DNA of 64,000 nt from Oscheius sp. JU75 (lineage: Eukaryota > Nematoda > Chromadorea > Rhabditida > Rhabditidae), in contig JASJZC010000001.1 in NCBI GenBank assembly GCA_037178855.1, forward strand, positions 3,658,001 to 3,722,000, read 5' to 3'. This document shows, piece after piece, positions 57,701 to 64,000 of the stretch. Under the pieces are notes generated by a model. That model saw nothing but the letters and a program-made list of their open reading frames with translations, ran no database searches and was not told the DNA's origin. Made by a program: the position numbers and the translations under genes. How positions within the stretch are numbered: the first letter of the stretch is position 1; every line of letters begins with the position of its first letter.

Positions 57701-60156
57701 CTATGTTGGTGGTGGGCTAAGTGTCACTGACAGTCGTCCTCTTTTCCCCTATTTTCCCTCTTTCAACACCAAATCTCCTCTGCAGATCTCACTCCCCGGG
57801 GTGTTGATGGTGCTGCAAGGAGGAGTTCTCGTGGTCATTACCATGGCCGCCTTTCTATCCTGTCGCCGCTCGTCACCGCCTCCTCCTCCTCTTCCTCCAA
57901 CACCTCCGCCTCCCTCCTAAGTTTTTTTTTGGGTTAAACAACAAATCCCTGTGATTCTTCCCCCTGTGATGAGTGCCGTGATCATTCCTCCCTTTTCCTT
58001 CTAAAACATGGGTATTCAAGCATTCGAGTGTGATTTTTTTCTCTTTTTCTCTAGTCATGTCTCTACCCTCTGAAACCCTGTCGGTTTTGGTCATTCATTC
58101 AATGTGAACAGTCTGTCCACGAAAGACTGTCTGACCATAACAGTCTTATTAAAAGCATGGACACGTAACTTTACCGATCCTAACTTTTAGTCTAATCCCA
58201 AAATGATGTGTCTTTCTTTAGTCATCCCTGGCTCCGTCGAATTCCGACCGTCTGAAGAGTTATTTCTCCTCGTTTTTCACCAAAATGTTCGGCGGGGCTG
58301 TGTGATTTTCCCCCTTTGACGTTTTAGTGTGTGTTTTTTCGGGTGCGAGGGTGGAGACAGGACTCTCTCTCTGGTTAAGCTTTATATTCTCCCACCTTTT
58401 CAGAAGAACCATTAGGGCACACAAGCAAGACACACTTTCTCTCTCACACGACAGTATTCATCCTTCCTCTCTCTATAGTAATTTATGACCCTCCTCCTCT
58501 TGTGCATGTTCTAGTCACCATCATCAGAGATCGTCTGTTTGTACCATATTCCGTGCCTTTTCAGACAACCAGTTCTGTGAATAAAGATTTCTTTGTCGTC
58601 GGTGATGGATTCGTGTTTGTGGTTGTGGGCAAGTGGTGATGGAATGCTTCCTTTTACATGTTCTCTTTGGTCAAATAGCGGTCGAACACGGGAATTGGGG
58701 CTAGGGGAATATACGGTAGTTTCAGAGAGTAAGAATTGGTCGGTAGGAGGAGACATGCTGCCCGATTTGCCATTTTGAGTGACTCGCATCGGTTCAGATC
58801 GTAGAATGAGTAAGAGATCGGATGGATAAGTTGTAACTGAAAATACGTGTAACTTTAGACGGAGGGAGATCTCGCACTTAGACATTTTCCATTGACGCAA
58901 CAGGGAAGAAACAGTCAGACAGATAGTCATTGTAAGAGCAGCAATATGTAGCAATATCTATTGGACCTCTTCAAAGCAGTACGAGTCAAGTAAGAGAATA
59001 ATTCTACAGTAGTATGGACGGTACCATCGGTAACAGAAGTAGTGCGGTCATCCGAAGACATCGAATAACAGACCTAGCAGACCTCTCCTACAGTGACCGA
59101 TTGGAAAGCGATTCTTCCTCCTATCATCAACAGACTCTCGTTCTTTTCAGACAGACCATACGGAGCCAATCTCTTTCGGAGACTTGCAATCGGCCGGAGA
59201 CTGCCACGAAGAATGCAAACAAGGCTGTACCGAGCCCCGATCTGCCACAGCCTGCTTCAGTTGCAAGACTCTCACTCAAACGATGAGAAATAAGGCTGGC
59301 AATGGTTTCAAGTGAGATCAAGCCCAAACCTTATAAGAAGGCAATTAAGATGCGTGACAAAGTGTGAAGATACGTACTATCTGGACGGAGACAACTGCAA
59401 GATGTGTTCTCCTCACTGCCACACGTGTACGGAGGCCGAAGTCTGCGAAACTTGTCCCGGTTCTCAGCTTCTGATCGATGTCAAAAGTACTGGACAGATC
59501 TTCCATGGACAATGTGTCGACAAGTGCCCAGACGATCTTGTGGCTGATTGTGAGAGAACTTGACAGGAGTTAACAAACTATGAATTCAGACGAGACCAGT
59601 GTGATTCAAGCCAGGTGTATCTACAAAAAGGACAAATGTGGTTCTGGCTACTACATCGACGCCGTTGGAAAGTGTGGACAGTGTGACGACGCCTGTGAGC
59701 TGTGTCATGGTCCAGGTATTCCTTCTTCGAATATTCTCGATTCTGTCTCTTTCAGGCGCATTGAGCTGTGATACATGTGCAAAGGGTTACGGTAACAGAT
59801 CGACTAGTTACTGTAGACCTTGCTGTGCTTCGGGAGAGGATCCAGACACGACACGCTGTGAGGACTGTTCCCCGAATGCCAAGTATTTGAACCGTCATTC
59901 GACATCGAGTTCAATCTTCTCCTTCGTCTGGATTTTGGTCATCATCATTGTCATAATCGTCTTGATTGCTCTCTGTGTCTGCCTCCGAGAGGATAAAAAA
60001 CAGTTCGAGTAGGTTCAAATTTCGTTCGGATAACCACTAGGATTCAGATACTCTCCTCTGTACAACGGAAGTTCGGACAAAGTTCAGCTTATGAACCAAA
60101 TGGCCGACTCGTCAGACAGTGAAGACGAGCTGACGATAGTTAGACAAGAGATTTAG
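54714..60156 (+). CDS. furin/BLI-4/KPC-1-type proprotein convertase, membrane isoform
   Basis: Secretory-pathway serine protease that cleaves proproteins after paired basic residues. ATG 54714 follows a GTTTTAG acceptor. Signal peptide MRTGTCAILLLSSFYC; prodomain with an internal site (RSRRHKR) and the activation site RAKRRSKRDY; subtilisin domain with Asp in SILDDGIQRDHPDL, His in NKHGTRCAGEV, oxyanion Asn in WASGNGGSRQD and Ser in GTSASAPLAAGI; then a P-domain (RGDLKLTLFSPAGTRS, GTFHDWTLLLYG). From the donor at 56946 the frame joins 59151 to give a furin-type Cys-rich region, a hydrophobic anchor encoded at about 59917-59987, and a tail with YSPLYNG and acidic SSDSEDELTI, similar to trans-Golgi sorting signals in furin. 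TAG at 60156. Confidence 0.94.
57232..57453 (+). CDS. alternative terminal exon of the convertase: basic soluble tail
   Basis: Acceptor GGTGATTGCAG at 57231, then 74 codons including stop, in phase 0 with the donor after LTSQ at 56946. It encodes RRPKRPTAFSRVRQMPIPTR, a Ser/Ala/Pro middle, and a strongly basic end (RQRREHRRRRHRRSI). It would yield a soluble enzyme lacking the Cys-rich and membrane regions, as some C. elegans bli-4 isoforms do. Inferred without transcript evidence. Confidence 0.6.
   Translation, partial: RRPKRPTAFSRVRQMPIPTRGPAHSGTFSGFSSASPPASFGQWVLNPRVGQWIWTVFPRQRREHRRRRHRRSI
57786..57920 (+). CDS. alternative terminal exon of the convertase: membrane segment plus polyproline tail
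   Basis: Acceptor CTCCTCTGCAG at 57785, then 45 codons including the stop in phase 0 with the shared donor at 56946. It encodes ISLPGVLMVLQGGVLVVITM and AAFLSC (a plausible membrane span), then RRSSPPPPPLPPTPPPPS and TAA. If used, it gives a short membrane-anchored isoform whose cytosolic tail is a polyproline ligand. Inferred without transcript evidence. Confidence 0.5.
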   Translation: MSLPGVLMVLQGGVLVVITMAAFLSCRRSSPPPPPLPPTPPPPS

Positions 60157-62040
60157 TCCCGAAGCGTAATATCATTCCCCCTCAACACCAATCCGGGTCC
60201 TATAAATTCAGATTTCTATCCTTGTGAGATTCTGTGATAGCCCTCTATTATTTATTCTTGCCTTATCGCAACGACTTTCATTACGAGTTTCCTCCCTCTT
60301 GGTTGTTTCCCTTTCGAATACGGTGCGTCTTTTACAAGTGCTTGAATTTCGCCTTCACTTCCTCCTCTCTTCGGGATTTCCTTTCGTGTGACGCTTAATC
60401 AGAATCTAATAAAAAAGTTTATTCCTTTTTGGACAGCACAATGGTTGAAAAAGAAATCTCAACCGGGAGACGCTCTGTTCAAAACAAGATGTGTTCCTCG
60501 AGGTTTGTAGGGTCTTCACTTTTTCAACAGTTTCTGGTTGGAATATTAATACAAGCAAAAGTGACCCATCCGAAAGTTTCAACTTTAGGACTCATAACAG
60601 TTGATACTGCTATATATTGCAAGATGGATCAAATCTCATAAAACTTCCAAACTTCGAAAAACTAGAAAATGTATCTAAAAACCTTGATCCAATATCCATG
60701 GAAATTGGCATCAATGAACAGATTTGGATCAACTGTTTCGTGCTCTGTGAACTGTCGACCAGAGGCCGATACATATATTCCAAAAGCGTTCCCATTCTAT
60801 CTGGTTTGTCTTCAAAGAAAGCCAGGGAATAAAAGAGTTTGGTGTCCTTCGAGGCGTCCGGTTCCGAAATGAGAGGGTGGCTGGGGGAACCTGTCATCTG
60901 CGGCTGCAACACTGTCTACCCAAACAGGAAGCAATTTTTTCTCCTTTATGGTCTGAGACTATTTCCGGCGACAAAAACAGCTGGGAATGTCACTTACATG
61001 ACAATTAGCCCACGCCGCAATTTGCTCTAATTGGAGAAAATCTCGATTTAGATAACGGATTAGATAATGTCATTCATATTTTTGAATTTTCGGATTGTAA
61101 ACAGGGGGGCCGTGATAGATGGGATGTAATTATAAGTCTCTGTTTATGGCCTGAAATGTGACACGAGGAGTCCAAGGAGTGAGGTTAGGTCTAGATAACC
61201 TTGCCTCGGTCAACTGTGAGCATTGAGTGTAATCCTGTTTCTTCAAAATGAGATGTTCTAGCCTGACAGATAAAGTTACCCAGTCAGCATCGGGAAGACC
61301 ATGTGATCAGACTGCCATATGACAGTCGAGACTTTTGAAATAGAGTTTCGAGAATGTGTGACCACAATTACTACGGATTGCGAAATCTCTTGAGCCACGT
61401 GGCATAACAAGACTTGTTTTCGACCAATTCTCTTCCGTGTTCAAATGTTCCGGTTCATTCTCCCTCCCTTCCTCCTGATTAAGATTTTTAATCATAACTA
61501 AACCAAAGTAAAACCAGTAATCCCTTTAACTGCAATGTTTTCCACTTCCAAAAATCTCGCACCGTGCCAGTGTTCGGCTCAAAGCGGTCTGCTCAAACAG
61601 CGTTTATAGAACGATTGAACAGTTGCGATAAGAATAAGGACAAAAAGCGCCCTAATCTAATCTGAAGCTGGCAGACTTCGCTTGCCCGCGTGACTTCATG
61701 TGACACGGTCAGTCCTCTCTCTCGTTCCAACAAAGTTATTGAAGAATGATCGCGAGACTTGCTCCTTCAATCTTCTTCTATTGTCCCTTTTGCCTCTCTC
61801 CCGTTTCAACACTCTCTCCTCCCAACGCCGGTTCGTCTCATCGATCGCTGCCCCGCGTGCGGCCGCGTGGCGTCCCATGCTCTGTCTCGTGACGACGGCC
61901 GCCCTTCTCTCTGCCCACCTCACTCTCTATATCATTTTCATCAAATCTCATCTCTCGAAGACGAATACTCTCGATAAAACACTTGATTTTCAGATCAGGC
62001 TTCGGCCTTTAGCGCTAAGAACATCTATCGACAAAACAGC
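60157..62040. other. gap downstream of the convertase
   Basis: Repeated short T/A-rich stretches and an AATAAAAAAG at about 60408 (possible polyadenylation signal). The minus-strand 100-codon frame at 60610-60912 and the + frames near 61700-62150 have no recognisable domain. No RNA gene was identified. Confidence 0.45.
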
Positions 62041-62649
62041 ATGTCGTCTACCATCACAGCAGCTTCTCCAGTTGTACAGAGGTAAGTTCTGGAACTTTCC
62101 ACGGGTACATCCTCTGTGTATGGTCTGGAGTAGTTCTCTTCTTGCATGAAGTACCAAGGATGTTATTGTCCTTTCTGCAACAAGAGAGATCTCTGTTCAA
62201 ACAATAACATTTGCACAAAGACCTTGGTTTCAATGATCGTTTTGCAAACGGAATCTTGCAGGTTATTCGCCTCGTTTGCCGTACCGAGCGTCTCCTCGAC
62301 TCCTCAGCTCGAGACTCCGAAAAAGTCGAACAGCACGTCCCGAGTCAAGAAGTCTCGTCCCGATAAGCGAACCTCTCCGAAGCCCTGTTTCGCATCCGGT
62401 TCCTTCTCTGAATCTCCATCTGCTCGCGCCATTCCACCGCCTCCCGTTACCTGGTTTATCAAGGAGGTTTGTTCTTTTCTTGGACTCCTTTCTATGCATT
62501 AATCCTCTTAGACTATCGAGACTGACCAATCGGGCTCGGACTCGGATGTCAGCTCTTCGTCCTCATACAGCCGCGACGAGATGAAGACTCCCGAACCCGG
62601 TTTCCGAGTCAATCCTCTGCAACTTATCGCAGCTGTAGTTTCCGCATAA
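62041..62649 (+). CDS. small Ser/Pro/Lys-rich protein, possibly PNRC/EDC-like
   Basis: Three exons (62041-62083, about 62263-62467, about 62512-62649) read in phase from ATG to TAA, about 130 residues: MSSTITAASPVVQR, TPKKSNSTSRVKKSRPDKR, SESPSARAIPPPPVTWFIKE, a Ser-rich acidic stretch (SGSDSDVSSSSSYSRDEMK) and GFRVNPLQLIAAVVSA. The SPSxxxIPxPPxxW pattern resembles the short motif by which PNRC2/Edc1-type decapping activators contact Dcp1. That is a short-motif match only. Otherwise the protein is probably disordered and nuclear or cytosolic. Unrecognised at family level. Confidence 0.6.
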
Positions 62650-63579
62650 GGTAGTTCTGACTGGACTCGTCTCTTACTCTCTGCTTCAGATTCGACGACT
62701 ATGTCCAAACAAACGCGCACTACATCTACCGTACCCCCACTCTCCACTGTAATCTCCCTCATATTATTCTCGCTCCCGTTACGGTATCTCCACGAGTCTC
62801 TCGGATTCCCCTCCCCGCTTTTTGTGATAGGGAATCATAGATAGAGTAACTGTAGCCATTTATATTTTAGTTTTGTTGCTGGCCGAGGATCGAACTCACA
62901 CTCGAATTTTCGCTCTATTCTCCCCTTCCAAAACAGTTCGATCCCCGTGCTGACGGGTACCCCCTTTCTCAAAACCCACACAATTTCCTTCCTGTTGTTC
63001 TCCGAAAAAAGCAGTCCTCTTTTCTCTTCGGGTTCTCTCCACAACAACCAGTCAGAACCGTGTTAGTGTACATAGTCCTCTACCTCTTCTACCTTCACCC
63101 CATACCTTCCGAATTGGCTGCTCGTGCGGACCCACGTTAAACAATTTTTACCCAAGTGGACCCGCCGAGACCATACTCTCTCCTTGTCTCACTTTCTACT
63201 GTACTGTATATACTGGTTATGGTGTAGAGACATACCGGTCTGCTTCCCTCTCTGTTCATTCGGGTTCTCTTCCCGTTCACCCCCTATTCCCATGAGCCAA
63301 GCTCACGGGTTCTCACCCTCTCTCGGTGAGATTAACCATCTACCTGACGAGTTCAGTCACTCGTCCCCTCACCCCGTCATTCCACCATCAGTATTTCCCC
63401 GTCCATTCTCGTCTAAGTCACGTAGCGACACTCTGAGTCTCTTGATTTTTTGATTCTCCTCCTTTTTTTCGGGGGAGATATCTTTTTTGCCTGAGACAGA
63501 GTGATCAGAGTTTTTCTGTAAAGAGAAGTAAGAATAATAAATCCGTCGGGGTTATCTAAAACTTTTATTTCGAGAGATA
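62650..63579. other. 3' flank between the small Ser/Pro-rich gene and the tRNA synthetase
   Basis: No gene recognised. Open frames are short and GC/T-rich. An AATAAATCC at 63538 is read on the + strand. On the minus strand, TTTTATTTC near 63561-63570 is the complement of a polyadenylation-like signal for the synthetase gene. Confidence 0.45.
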
Positions 63580-64000
63580 TCACAAATTGGATAAGGCTAA
63601 AGAACAACGTTGACAATGAGATCTATTGGTGGGTCTGTTCATCTTTCGACAGCGTTCACAGTGCTTGCCGGGACTGTCGACCAGCACAACGCGTTCTTCT
63701 GAAGACGGACAGATCTGGAGATGGGAGACACCGAGAAGTTCGCAGAGCTGAGAGTGGAAAGAAGATGGCGTGTTTTGTACCAGTTGTAGCACATCGATAT
63801 CAGTTCGGGGCAAATGGAGCTCGAGAGCCTGGAAAAGATAATTGATTGAATGCAATTACACGGCACATTCCGGAAATATCTGATGATTTTAAGAAAATGG
63901 AAACAAACCAGTTTGTTCAGTTCCGCCTTGGGGCCAGCTGTTTCTGCTATCCGAGCCCGCAACGTCATGACGAGTCGCATGAGCACGTCGAGGTCGGGGT
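63580..64000 (-). CDS. isoleucyl-tRNA synthetase-like, C-terminal end, partial
   Basis: Only the last two exons are in the window; the gene runs off the right edge. Exon junction at about 63910/63832 (gt...ttccag) gives AETAGPKAELNKL then ALELHLPRTDIDVLQLVQNT. The last exon ends VVLVDSPGKHCERCRKMNRP then SHCQRCSLALSNL and TGA 63580. The C-terminal CxxC...CxxC zinc motif after a short helical domain is the arrangement in mitochondrial/bacterial-type isoleucyl-tRNA synthetases. Other class I synthetase C-ends cannot be fully excluded. Confidence 0.65.

Noticed and set aside
60610..60912. 100-codon minus-strand frame
   Set aside because: No signal peptide, domain, or continuing exon, and the + strand of the same stretch is equally open.
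62860..62980. Possible tRNA on the minus strand (GTTCGATCC-like boxes)
   Set aside because: Two T-arm-like motifs occur, but no A-box, acceptor pairing or anticodon arm fits around them.
1..64000. CRISPR array or prokaryotic operon structure
   Set aside because: There are no regular short direct repeats with spacers, and genes are intron-rich and eukaryotic.

Overview
The window looks like a gene-dense metazoan nuclear locus, most probably from a nematode. The gene at 26.5-27.0 kb encodes a Gly/Cys-rich secreted protein that looks like a nematode ground-like protein, and the Vasa-type helicase carries serial CCHC zinc knuckles as nematode GLH proteins do. Introns are very short (about 30-60 bp, ending TTTCAG or similar), and several start codons sit at or just after an unpaired splice acceptor, as expected for spliced-leader trans-splicing. 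No species is assigned. All gene models were spliced by eye.

Layout. 1-6 kb: an unassigned proline-rich/helical protein gene (minus) and two diverged copies of a foldback repeat. 7-11.6 kb: decayed Cys-rich secreted-protein genes, purine nucleoside phosphorylase (+), a secreted Cys-rich gene and a small membrane protein (both minus). 12-20.3 kb: pyridoxal kinase (minus), cytosolic malate dehydrogenase (minus), and Drosha (+) divergent from it. 21-26.5 kb: a serotonin-transporter-type SLC6 gene (minus) with two possible first exons and a long upstream gap. 26.5-29.1 kb: the ground-like gene and a membrane-tethered glutaredoxin-like gene (+). 29.3-38 kb: Sec63 (minus), a TLC-domain protein (+), a basic coiled-coil protein (+), and a PARN/PNLDC1-type ribonuclease with a C-terminal membrane segment (minus). 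38.4-44.2 kb: three head-to-tail + strand genes, SLC25A46-like, eIF3j and KDM1A/LSD1-like. 44.4-48.1 kb: a repeat-rich island with a recent inverted fragment of the neighbouring Vasa gene, a foldback element, and a Tc1-family transposon whose transposase is broken by a nested 441-bp foldback element. 48.2-50.8 kb: a diverged GLH/Vasa-like helicase. 54-60.2 kb: a furin/BLI-4-type proprotein convertase with three phase-compatible alternative C-terminal exons. 62-64 kb: a small Ser/Pro-rich protein (+) and the 3' end of an isoleucyl-tRNA synthetase-like gene (minus).

Three genes belong to small-RNA or germline pathways (Drosha, PNLDC1/PARN-like trimmer, GLH-like helicase), and an LSD1-type demethylase lies beside the helicase. 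Nothing in the sequence proves that they act together. Most of the rest is housekeeping.
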